This document shows positions 1 to 10,252 of a DNA stretch of 64,000 bases, one piece after another. The notes under the pieces were generated by a model. The model saw nothing but the letters and a program-made list of their open reading frames with translations. It did not search any database and had not been told where the DNA came from. This DNA comes from Solanum dulcamara (taxonomy: Eukaryota > Streptophyta > Magnoliopsida > Solanales > Solanaceae). Positions within the stretch are counted from its first letter, which is position 1, and each line of letters starts with the position of its first letter. The position numbers and the translations under genes were made by a program. Where the stretch lies: contig NC_077244.1 in assembly GCF_947179165.1 (NCBI RefSeq), positions 15,138,949 to 15,202,948 of the forward strand, read 5' to 3'.

Positions 1-103
1 TAACTCAAATGTTGCACAACAAAGGAGATATATGGCCTTGTCATGGCTAGATACAGCAGTCGCCAAATCAGTCTTTGCTAGACTCTTCTGTTTTCTAACT
101 TTG
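1..103. other. Flank left of element A
   Basis: This is AT-rich DNA with no recognisable coding or repeat signal. It adjoins the TG end of an LTR at 104. The last five bases (CTTTG, 99-103) would be the left target-site copy of element A, but the matching right copy is missing because the other LTR is truncated. Confidence 0.4.
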
Positions 104-3100
104 TGTCACGATCGAATTTCTCAAGTCATCATGGTGCCTACTATGACCCTCCAGTAGATAAGGCGACCCATATCCTGAAACTATGAATAATGGAATGTCA
201 GGGTAGAATACCAATAATTTAAGTTAAAACAGTAATGAAATAACATAAACACAAATGAACGGAGAAAGCAAATCAAAATATATATACAAACCAAAAGATC
301 CCTCTCAGAACCTAAAAGTCACATGTACAGAGCTACTATAAAATAAGTACAATTCCCAAAAGTGGACCACAGAAACAAAACTATCTCAAAGAGCAAAAGA
401 CAGATAAAATACATATATACAGAGTGAGACGGGTAAATCTAGAACGTTGTGTGCTCACCCTCATTTTTTATCACGCCTGCAGCTGGCTAGAAATCAATGT
501 TGATAGCTAGTACTCGAATCTGCATCACAAAGATAGATGCAGAGTATAGTATGATTATCAAATAAGGTACTCAGTAGGCATCATAGGCCGACTGAGCAAG
601 CAAGGTGAAAACATTATGAAAAAGAGGAATAAACTCAACAGAAGTCATAATATAATGTCAAAGGTAAGGAAAAGTATTAGTAATAAAGATAGGCTAAAAT
701 AAGCTAAGGGATCTATACTAAGTACACCCAATCGGGCTCCTCTAAGACCCGTCGGGAAATACGTGTGCAATTTAAAGTAACACCCGAGCCAATCCCCATA
801 AGCCCGCTGAGCACACAGAATGACTACGCTAAAAAAGGTAGGAGATAGGGTTCTCCGGGAGTGAATGCTCTAGGGACTGAGGCCAAGCTTGTAACCCTGG
901 ATACTCATCTAATTTGATAGTGTGGTATAGGCAGGGCCTGTAACCCCAATACGGCCAACTCAATAGAGGTAGGGTCTACACCCCGAAGCTCTTTTATAAA
1001 TAATGAATCAGTAGAGGCAGGTCATGTACCCCGATGTTCTATATAAGTAGTGATTCCGTAGAGGCAGGGCCTGTACCCTGATGCTCTATATAAATAGTAA
1101 GTTCGTAGAGGTGGGGCCTATACCCTGATGCTCCATGCAAGTATCTAATCCAGATGCCGATCCAACTCCTTTTTCTAGCAGATGCTTAGTAAATCACCCA
1201 AAGCTCTCTTTCTTTAGCAAGTCCAGGCCAAACATATATAAAGTATAAGTCCATAGATCTCCTTACACAAATAAACAACTCATCATATATACTTGGGCTT
1301 CAACCAAAACCAAAACAAGCCAAATACAAGGTTTATGAATATCGACGAATCTCGAAAGTCATAAACTTAGTGAATTAGGGATAAAGTTGTTCATGGGAGC
1401 ACAATTGCTTAGGACTAACTACCAGATTCTAGTCTGCTATGCCATTCTACATGGATCTAAGCACACCAGAGCAATGCCAGGAATCTAAAGTAAGTTTTCA
1501 TCAACTTACACTAAGGCCAACATACATCGCAGTACCAATAATATGATTCAAAAATTGGTAATAGAACCACCAAATAACAACAAGATCACATGCTTTCTAT
1601 ACCTGAAATAGGACCTAAGACGTGATTTCTACCCTAAGGCATGTAAATAAGCTACCCAACCCCAATATTCTAACAATTTTAACATGTCTTAAACAATCAA
1701 GCTCAATCTAAAAAAGGAAAGTCGTAGCCTACCTGTAGGCCGATCGTGCATGCTCTAAATCACTTTATTAGATCTTTTTCTTTCTGTATGGCCTCTGAAT
1801 GATGCCACTCTTTCAAAAATAAAATTACAATGTCATTATGGTCGTTTAGACACTAAAATTACAAGAAACGGAAATAAACCAATTTCAGGGTTAAATATGG
1901 GAAAAGTGGGATCTTCACTAGAAATTCTAGAGTTGACCCCCAAAACAGGTCCTAATCAGCTCCATAAGATTATATCCCAAAATGGGACACAATTCAAGGC
2001 CCAGAAGCACCTCAAAAGCAACGCACAAGAAAAACCCAAATTTAGCTTAAAAACTAACTATGGCAGCAGCGATTTACGAGATAATACCATAAATAAAGTC
2101 TCTACAGCTAAAACCAAGAACACCCCAACATTCCTCTAAGAAAACCCCATAACTTCGCCTCAAGAATCGCTGAAAATAGACTCAAAATTCTCAAGATATC
2201 AAATCTCAAAATTTACTAAAATTCTAATTCGAAAATGGCATAGGAAAGAAGCTTAAGATGAAAAAATTACCAAAACAAAGCCTCAACAGCCAAAACCAAT
2301 CATACCAAAATGATCCTCACAAAAAACCTCAAATAATTGGTTCTTGAATCACAGAAAACAGACTTAAAATGATCAAGAAACAATTTCCCAAAGTTCACCA
2401 CAATTCCATTCCGAAAATGACAAGAGACAGCGCTAAAGTCACGAATTTACCTCACACAAAGCTTCTAATCAAGATTCTTTGCTCACCAATAGATTTCTCA
2501 GGAAATTTACTTGAACTTAGACCTTTGAATCACTAATTTTGAGTTAGAATGAGGGAAAAATTGCCCTTTAAAAATACATGAAATGGCTAATGAGCACCAG
2601 ATATCATCTTTTTAGTTGATATTCTCCAAGTTCAAAAACTCAGATGGGGTGTTCAGAATACGTCCAGAACCTTGTACGCACAAACGGACTATGCTACCCT
2701 ACCAAATTCGATATTTCAAACTCAATTGCGTAATCAAAACTTAAGGGGCTCAGAATGAGTCTAGAAGCCTAGGGAACCGAACGAAAGGTCATTCTAGATC
2801 AAACTCAATATTCCAGAGCAAAATGTACTGTCAGAATTTTCATCCGAGTGTGTTTTCTAAGAATGTTGATCAAAGTCAACCGCTGGCCAGTTTTCAAAGT
2901 TAAAATGCTAAAAATGGTTTAAACTCATACTGAAAACCCCAAGACTCGAGTCAACCACACTACTAGTCTAATTTGGTCATTCTGGAGCTGATGGAATAGT
3001 CAGAAAAACTATTTTGAGGCTATTTTTCTGCACTTTAACTCGAAAATAACTTTTCAAATTATAAAGGTCTTCCAACACGGAAACCTATATAAAATCCAAA

Positions 3101-3223
3101 CAAATGACCAGGCAACCAAGCTACCAGGTGCCAGCAGGTCATAAATGTCCTGGGTCACTATAAGAATGATCTAAGAAATGAAATAGAAGTAGTATAAAGA
3201 AAATGACCTGGAGGGTCATTACA
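104..3223 (-). repeat. Element A 3' LTR (3.1 kb)
   Basis: The LTR runs from TGTCACG at 104 to GGTCATTACA ending at 3223, which is the TG...CA signature. It aligns along its length with 10253-12946. It is followed at 3224 by a polypurine tract on the minus strand, which identifies it as the 3' LTR of a minus-strand element. It contains a ~47-bp minisatellite at 965-1155. Short open frames within it (for example 1897-2139) have no recognisable domain and are taken as chance. Confidence 0.85.
965..1155. repeat. ~47-bp minisatellite inside LTR A
   Basis: About four degenerate units start with AGAGG(T/C)(A/G)GG at 965, 1013, 1060 and 1107, spacing 47-48 bp. Each contains a TACCC(T/C)GATG-like core and a TATATAA-like tail. 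The equivalent part of the other LTR (about 11060-11250) carries the same array. Confidence 0.8.
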
Positions 3224-3233
3224 ACCTCCACTA
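3224..3233 (-). other. Polypurine tract of element A
   Basis: On the minus strand the sequence just before the 3' LTR reads AGTGGAGGT, matching the purine-rich plus-strand primer expected next to TGTAATGACC LTR starts in this family. Confidence 0.75.
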
Positions 3234-3733
3234 TTAAAAGGACTTTTGTTTGCAAAGGTCAAGGACAACTGCAGTCTCAAGGAACAAAAATATAAGGATA
3301 TTAAGCCTACATACTTTGCCAGACTCTAAGGTACCCTCACGGAGTGAGCAATGTCAGGGTAGAACTCCGACCTAGAAGAAAACCTCAAGTTGACCCCAAA
3401 ACTTCAAGAATTTCTCCAATTCCTTCCTTAACACCAATTCCCAATGAAATGAGCCAAAAGTAGCCAAAACTATCAAACTCACTGTAGAAAACCAAACAAC
3501 ATTGGAACCACTGAATTAAGAAATATGGAACCAAGGGAGAAACCAAAATAACCTTACCATCTAGACTTCCTACCCCAAATCTAAAATCCAACATTTTTTC
3601 CATTAGGAGCAACCTAACGGTCCTTTGATATCCTATCTACCACACCAGTTTGAAAGAAACATACATACTATTTGAAAATCAGAGAACAACAACGACTAGA
3701 ATAAGGAACCCTGCCTAGAGCAAGAACTAGAAT
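3234..3733 (-). other. Element A 3' interior, no recognisable coding
   Basis: This stretch lies between the PPT and the nested solo LTR. An open frame of 75 codons on the minus strand (3385-3612) does not resemble integrase, chromodomain or any family I recognise. Integrase and chromodomain would be expected here, so the DNA is either a deletion remnant or captured sequence. Confidence 0.5.
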
Positions 3734-5767
3734 TGTAATGACCTCCAAGGTTATTTTCGTATTTTTGTGTGATTTTATTATTTCACCATTTTCTATAGCT
3801 TATTTATAACTTATATGTGATATTGGGATAGGTGGCATGCTTTCTGAGGTATTCGGTTGAGTATTGAGGTGGTTTGTCCATTTTGAGGCTTAAGATTTGA
3901 AAACGTTGACCTTAGTCAACATCCGGAGATTCTTATATCGTATGAGAATTATGACGGTGCCATCAGCTTCGGAAGGTCCATTTTGGTCTAGAAGGAAGGT
4001 TTGTTTGGGTTTTGAAGTCTTCGTTTTGAGTTTAGGTGGTTTTGCCTTTTAAACTTTAAGGTTTGGCCAAGCATGACTTCGGTCAACATATTGAGTTAAC
4101 GCGCTCAGATAAAAATTTTGTCAGCACGATTAGCTCCAGAATGCCAAGTTTGGTCTAGAACGACCTTTGGTTCGGATCCCAAGGTGATCGGAATGAGTTT
4201 TTGGCCATTTATGCATTTTAAGCATTTTCTTTGAAATTCTTTGACTTTGGTCAATATTCCATTGAAACGACCTCCGTTGGGAAATCCATAAATTTCATTG
4301 ATTTTGGAATATCATTTTCAGTTGGGTAGCATAGTTTGTTTGTGTCAATGGGATTCCAAACGAGTTCCGAGCCTCGTTGAGGAACTTGTTTTCCCTTAGT
4401 GAAAAAGCACCAGCACAGCTGCTGGTGCATATGAAATTTACTCTCCGCATTCACGGGCCCTTGGCCGCATTTTTGGAGTGTTTCTGCATTCACGGAGAGT
4501 CGGCTTGCTGACCTCTGCGTACACAGAGATCGTCTCCGCGTTCGCGAAGGCTAATGGGGGTCCTGGTAGTGAGGTATTTTAAGACCCGTTGCCAACCCTT
4601 TTCTCCTCATTTCCAACATATCAAAACACACTTTTGTGAGAAAATCTTGATCATTTTCGATCATTCTCGTTCTGATGCGTTGGGGCTTTTATGGGAACAT
4701 TTCAGAACCCTTTCTCAACCTAAAAACTTTGTAAGTTTTGTGTAAATTTTGTTGTTTCTTGAATTTTTAAACTATTCCAGGGCTTGAATTTGGTGAATTG
4801 TTTGAGCTCTTCTGGTGCTTGAAATGTGCCCATTTTTAGGGCACAAGTTCCTTGAGCTATTTGGAACCTTGTGATGGAGTTGGTTTTTTTATTTCATGTG
4901 CGAGTCCCAATGTCAAATTTTGACCCAATTTTTGTTTTGTTTGTAGTTATAGAAATATGGATATCGTTGGCCTTGTTTTGATGTGTTCTTCAATAATTTG
5001 ATAGAATGGCATCATTTGGAGGTGGCTCAGAAAGGAAAGACTAAAGTTTTGCGATTTGAGTGTGGTTCCGGCTTTGAGGTAGGTTATGGCTTACTCTTTT
5101 TAGACTTGGATTGGTTGGAATTGGTATATTTTAGGCGTTAACATGTAATTAGGTTGATAATTGAGGTGTTGATACATATTTAGCAATTTGGACCTAATGA
5201 TCATCATTAGGACTAGTTTGGGTTTTTGCCTTGGAGCCTTAGTCTAGGTGATATTGTGGCATGTTTGCATCGCTTAGAATCCTTAGAACTCGCTCTACGT
5301 GATTTGGACTTAGGATGCCATTGTTTGACTTATTTTGTTTCGTTTGCCACTTGTTGCGAATTTTGGCTTATGATTGTATCTTGACTTCCTTTGATATTGA
5401 AATGTTGGGCCTGAGGCCGTGCTCTTGGTACATTGGAGTCTCAGGTTAGTGATTTGGCGTCCTTGGCGGGATTTTTACTTGGCATGAGAGATCTATATGA
5501 TTTTGACATACTACTTGCATTGATTTGTATCACCGGTGTTGAAAACTCTTTTTAAAGAAAGAACAAAATGATGAGATTTAGGCTTTTGGTTGATGAATAA
5601 ATAGAAGGTATTTAAACAAAACCGATGATATCTTATTTATGGAAATTTATAGTTGATGAGCTTGAGCTATAATTCCGGGCGGCCCTTTTATCGACTTTGG
5701 GCTACACTTTATTTTATTTGATAAGCTCGAGGTTTGAATTTCGGGCGGCTCATTGATACATATTCAG

Positions 5768-5823
<56 letters not shown>

Positions 5824-6820
5824 TACTACTACTACTACTACTACTACTATTATTATTATTGTTGTTGTTGTTGTTGTTGTTGTTATTATTGAGAAGCTCG
5901 AGGCGTGAATTTCGGGTGGCTTGTCGATATATATTTTGGGTTATTATGATTATTATTACTATTGAGAAGCTCGAGGAGTGAATTTCAGGTGTACCATTGA
6001 TACATCTCTCGAGTATTTGTTATTATTATTATTGAGAAGCTCGAGATGTGAATTGTGGGCGCCCCATGATTCTCTTGAGGAGTATTAATTCATATATACT
6101 ACTTTTAATTAATTGTTCCTCGGATAGTTTGGGTTGATATTTTTAATGTGGTTATCTGCTTAGTGGGTTTTACTTGACTATCGTATGATCTTCCCGTACC
6201 CTTCTTCCCTGTTGTCATAGTTTTATGCTTCTCTCTTATTACTATTAGTATCATCGTATTGCTTATTATATATTTATTCTTTCTACACTCAGTTGGCCTA
6301 TGATGCCTACTGAGTACCCAGTGTTTTGGTATACATACTGCACTTCTGTATTTTTTAATGAAGCTCCCAGTTTGAGCCACCCTCAGTGCACATCTGATCA
6401 TCCGTAGCGGTGCCAGATTCGGATTGTGGTGAGCTCCCGGAGTTTAGAGACTTTCTACTTTTCCTCTTTTGTACTGACTTACACTTGTAGTTTTGGATAG
6501 TCAGATTTGTATTGTATATATACATTGTCATCTTTAGTACTTAGTAACTCCTGTATAGGAGACATCAGTTCCGAGATTGGTCTTGTGTTAATTCATCATT
6601 TTTTATCACTATCGGGCCTTTTGTATATTTTGTATCGTATTTACATATCTATACCCTGGCCCGACTCTTCTTTTGTTATGTTCTTCTTGCTTCCGCCTTT
6701 TTATGTTATTATTTATTTACTTAAAATGAGATTTGACTTCCGCTTTAGTTGGATTTGGCTTGCCTACTCGGGGGTTATAGTAGGCGTCATCATGACTCAG
6801 ATTCGGGTCGTGACAAGAAT
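3729..6820 (+). repeat. Solo LTR 1 with 5-bp TSD, nested in element A
   Basis: The LTR itself is 3734-6815 (3082 bp), beginning TGTAATGACC and ending GGTCGTGACA. It is flanked by identical 5-bp target duplications AGAAT at 3729-3733 and 6816-6820. There is no internal region, so it is a solo LTR left by LTR-LTR recombination. Its orientation is opposite to that of element A. It is of the same gypsy superfamily but not an A copy. It contains a CpG-rich segment (4436-4556) and a long trinucleotide repeat (5768-5890). Confidence 0.92.
5768..5890. repeat. Compound trinucleotide microsatellite
   Basis: A run of (ATT)n changes to (ACT)n, back to (ATT)n, then to (GTT)n and ATT again, about 120 bp in all. 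Each change is a single-base switch within the triplet. Shorter ATT runs recur near 5950 and 6020, each followed by a GAGAAGCTCGAG motif. Confidence 0.95.
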
Positions 6821-8780
6821 CCATCCTTAGGTCACCAAAATCAAAAACTCAAGCTGAAAAAAACACTTTCTGACTAACCATTCTGCTTCCGATGATAATC
6901 ACCCCGCTAATGACTAAGTTACACCAACCCTAGCTTAAGTGACCTTCGGCCACCCGGAGACTTCCAATAAATTGACACCATATGCCCACAAGTTATTCTC
7001 CAAATAAAACCAAACCCAACTACTTCAATCCAAGGTCTACTAAGCGAGCAGGTGATAAATAAACACAAAAATTGCCCAAAGATGATCCCATATAAGTAGT
7101 GCCTCCACATCTTGAGTGTGAAAACTACCGACTCCAACTCTTAGTTGTGAGTGGAGTAGTTACGCTCGTGCACCCTCAGCTATCTAGAAGCATATGCAAT
7201 AACCCATCCCCTCTACATCAGAACACACCCAAGACCTACATCAAAAGCATCATAATAGAATGAAAAGCACTCGCCCTCCACTGGAAGAGTCAGGATAGGA
7301 ACGATGGTAAGCAACTCCTTGAGCCTCCAAAAGCTCGACTAGCACTCCTCAAACCACACAAAAAGGACATCCTATCGGGTCAAAAGGGTCAATGGGGTTG
7401 CAATGGTGGAGAAACCCTTGATTAAGTGCCTTTAATATCTAGCCGATCCGACAAAGCTTCGAAACTCTGTAACGAATGTGGGCCTAGCCCAATTAAGAAT
7501 AGCCTCAATCTTCGCCAGATCTACCATGATACCCTCCTTTGATACAACATTCCCCAGAAATGTCACAGACTCCAACCAAAACTCACACTTTGAGAATTTG
7601 GCATAAAGTTATTGATCTCTCAAAGTCTAGAGCACCACCCTCAAATTTTGCGCATGCTCCTCTCTACTGCACAAGTATACTAAGATATCATCAATGAATA
7701 CGATTATGAAGGAGTCAAGATAAGGCCTAAATACTCGAGTCATAAGGTCCATAAAGGCTTCTTGGGAATTAGTAAGCCTAAAAGACATCACAAGAAACTC
7801 GTAGTAGCCATAATAAGTCCGAAAAGAAGTCTTAGGAATATCGACAGCTCTAATCCTCAAGTGGTGGTAGCCAGACCTTAAATCAATCACAGAAAATATG
7901 GTGGCACCCCGAAGCTGGTAGAATAGATCATCAACGTGAGGCATGGGGTAATGGTTCTTCACCGTCACCTTGTTCAGCTGTTTGTAGTAAATACCCATCC
8001 ATATAGTCACATCCTTCTTTTTAACAAATAGGATAGGATCACCCCATGGAGACATACTAAGATGGATAAAGCCCTTACCTAGGAGACCCTCAAGCTGAGT
8101 ACTGATCTCCCCGGAGCTCTGCGGGAGCCATATGGTAAAATAGAATAGAAATGGGCTTAGTGTCTAGATTAAAGTCTATGGAAAAGTCAATATCCCTCTC
8201 CAAAGGCATGCTAGGTAGGTTTGTAGCAAAGACATCAATAAACTCCTGGACCACAAGAACTAAATCAACAGAAGAAGCCTCGCTGGACACATCTCCGACA
8301 TAAGCTAAGTATGCCAAGCACCTAGAAGCAACTAGACATCAAGCTCACATAAAGGATATAATCCCCATTAATAAGCGGCTATAAGCACCCGACCATAAGA
8401 CCGAGGGAATACCAGGCATTACTAAGGTAATGGTCTTGGCATAGCAGTCTAACACCACATGGTGAGGGAAAATCCAATCCATTCCCAATATAACACCAAA
8501 GTCCAACATATCTAATAGAATAAGGTCAGCCTGAGTCTCATGCCCCTAAATAGTCACCACACAAGATCTACATACCTGATCCACTACTAAAGAATCCCTG
8601 CAACGACACCTCAAGTGGCTCATAAACAATACCCAAAAGAGGAGAAAAATATATAGACACATAAGAATCCGTGGAACCAAGATAAAATAAAGTTGAAGCA
8701 GTCTGTTGACATATAAGGATAGTACTTTTGATGATATCATCTGATGCCTAGATCTCTTCCCTAGTTGGAGCAGCATAAAA
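6821..8780 (-). pseudogene. Element A pol fragment: protease, RT, RNase H
   Basis: On the minus strand, a protease-like segment (about 8330-8700) contains the VILGMDW motif typical of gypsy proteases. The linker at 8090-8317 reads EFIDVFATNLPSMPLERDID, close to the usual DVFP..LPG.PPDRDIDF linker. RT spans 7627-8055 with [14 protein letters not shown] and the catalytic block FIDDILVY. RNase H (about 6990-7300) shows VLM..GWVIAYASR and VVFTLKMWRHYLYG. In-frame stops and frameshifts separate all blocks, and the frame collapses after RNase H. Integrase is absent. In the living element this polyprotein would copy the element RNA into DNA in virus-like particles; this copy cannot. Confidence 0.85.
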
Positions 8781-10043
8781 TGGCTCTGTCAGCCTCCCCC
8801 ACGTCTATCTAACCTACCACCTGAATTGCCTTCTTAGAGACCTCCCCGAATACCCTGTTGGCTATCACCACAGCCCTGTGGCTGATCTCCAGCTCCTCAG
8901 CCCTGACCTAAGGTGGAATCCCCTAAACGGGCCTGACTAACCTCAGTTACTCGCAGGGCTGCCTGAATTGGTGGCTGGACTGACCCTGCTGGTATCTATC
9001 TTGTTGGAATCATTGGTGGGCCTATCATAACTGTCCTAGCCCCTAGACTGGACCCACTAAAGCTTTTTTGGCACCTATCCCTCTATCACTGTCCTCTTGG
9101 GTTTGGCGATGAATAATCTCTATAGTACGGACATGGTCCACCATATCCAGGAAAGAGTAGCCCATAGAAAAAAAATGTTCCATCCCCACTACAAGTGGTG
9201 TCTCAACCCACACATAAAACAACATACGTGTTCCTCCTTGGAGGGTAGAATCATAGTAGCATATCGGGATAGCTGGTGGAATCTGGCCTCATGCTCGGCG
9301 ACTGTCATCTGACCCTTCTCCAACCATGTAAACTGATTCTAGAGTCGGTCCTTGACACTTCTAGGGATGTATCTAGCTAATAAGGCCTATGAAACCTGAG
9401 CCCAAGTCAATGGTAGGGTCTAGGGTGGTGACCCAGCTGGCCTAGTCTATAAGTAGGAGCGCAACCAAGACCCAAGAAGTGAAGTTGTGAGCGATGAAGT
9501 CGGCCTCTCTGGACTCCATAAGACCCAAGAAGTCGGCCTCTCTGGACTCCATAAGACCCAAGAAGTGAAGTTGCTCCTGGCAAATAGTCAGAAACTCTAT
9601 GGCGTCCTCTCCAATGGCTCTACAAAATGTCAGGGGTGACAGCCTCTGAAATACCCCAACATCTTCTACTCCCATAAGGAAATAACACCCTCTTGAACTG
9701 CTGGCAGGGAGGCAACATCTGGTGAGGGTGGCAGAACCTCAGGTTCTGGCGGTGCAGGTTAGTCCTGCGATGTTAGCATATCAGCAGCTAAGGATGAGGC
9801 CAATGGTATAACTCTGATAGCTCTAAGGAGTTGAGCAATCACCGCATGTAAAGTTGGGGTCATAACTGATGCGGTTGCTGGTACTGGTGATGGCCCCTTC
9901 AGCTAAGGAGGAATAAAGCTATCTTGATGCTCCTCTACATGCTCGGGAGATATATCTGAATCGGAGACTAGTGTTGCTCCCCTACTTATGCCATGAGGCC
10001 CAGTTCAGTTAGCGCCACCGGTAATAACGCGCGTACAAGCCAT
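8781..10043 (-). pseudogene. Element A gag remnant
   Basis: The likely original start codon is the ATG complementary to 10041-10043, giving MACTRVITGG before the first stop. Further blocks such as VEEHQDSFIPP and LHAVIAQLLRAIRV follow in the same direction toward 8800. The frame is broken by several stops and shifts. A 33-bp tandem duplication at 9496-9561 duplicates 11 residues (GLMESREADF plus one). Gag would form the capsid of the virus-like particle. The assignment is by position between PBS and protease; the sequence is too worn for a strong family match. Confidence 0.65.
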
Positions 10044-10237
10044 CCCTGCAAAAGAGAGGAACAAATGAGATTTCATGAAACCAATAAAATACACTAAATG
10101 CACAAACGGATATAATATAAATGGTTCTTCCTAAATACATCTTGTACCTCTTGAGAATGGGTTACAGATGTCTCCACATCGATCTGCAAGACTCTATTAG
10201 ACGTTAACTCTATATAAGTGAGATCGATGAACATAGG

Positions 10238-10249
10238 GCTCTGATTCTA
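10238..10249 (-). other. Primer binding site of element A (tRNA-Met type)
   Basis: The plus strand reads GCTCTGATTCTA, the complement of a mutated TGGTATCAGAGC, three bases from the LTR boundary at 10253. This fits priming by initiator tRNA-Met and fixes the minus-strand polarity. Confidence 0.8.
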
Positions 10250-10252
10250 ATT

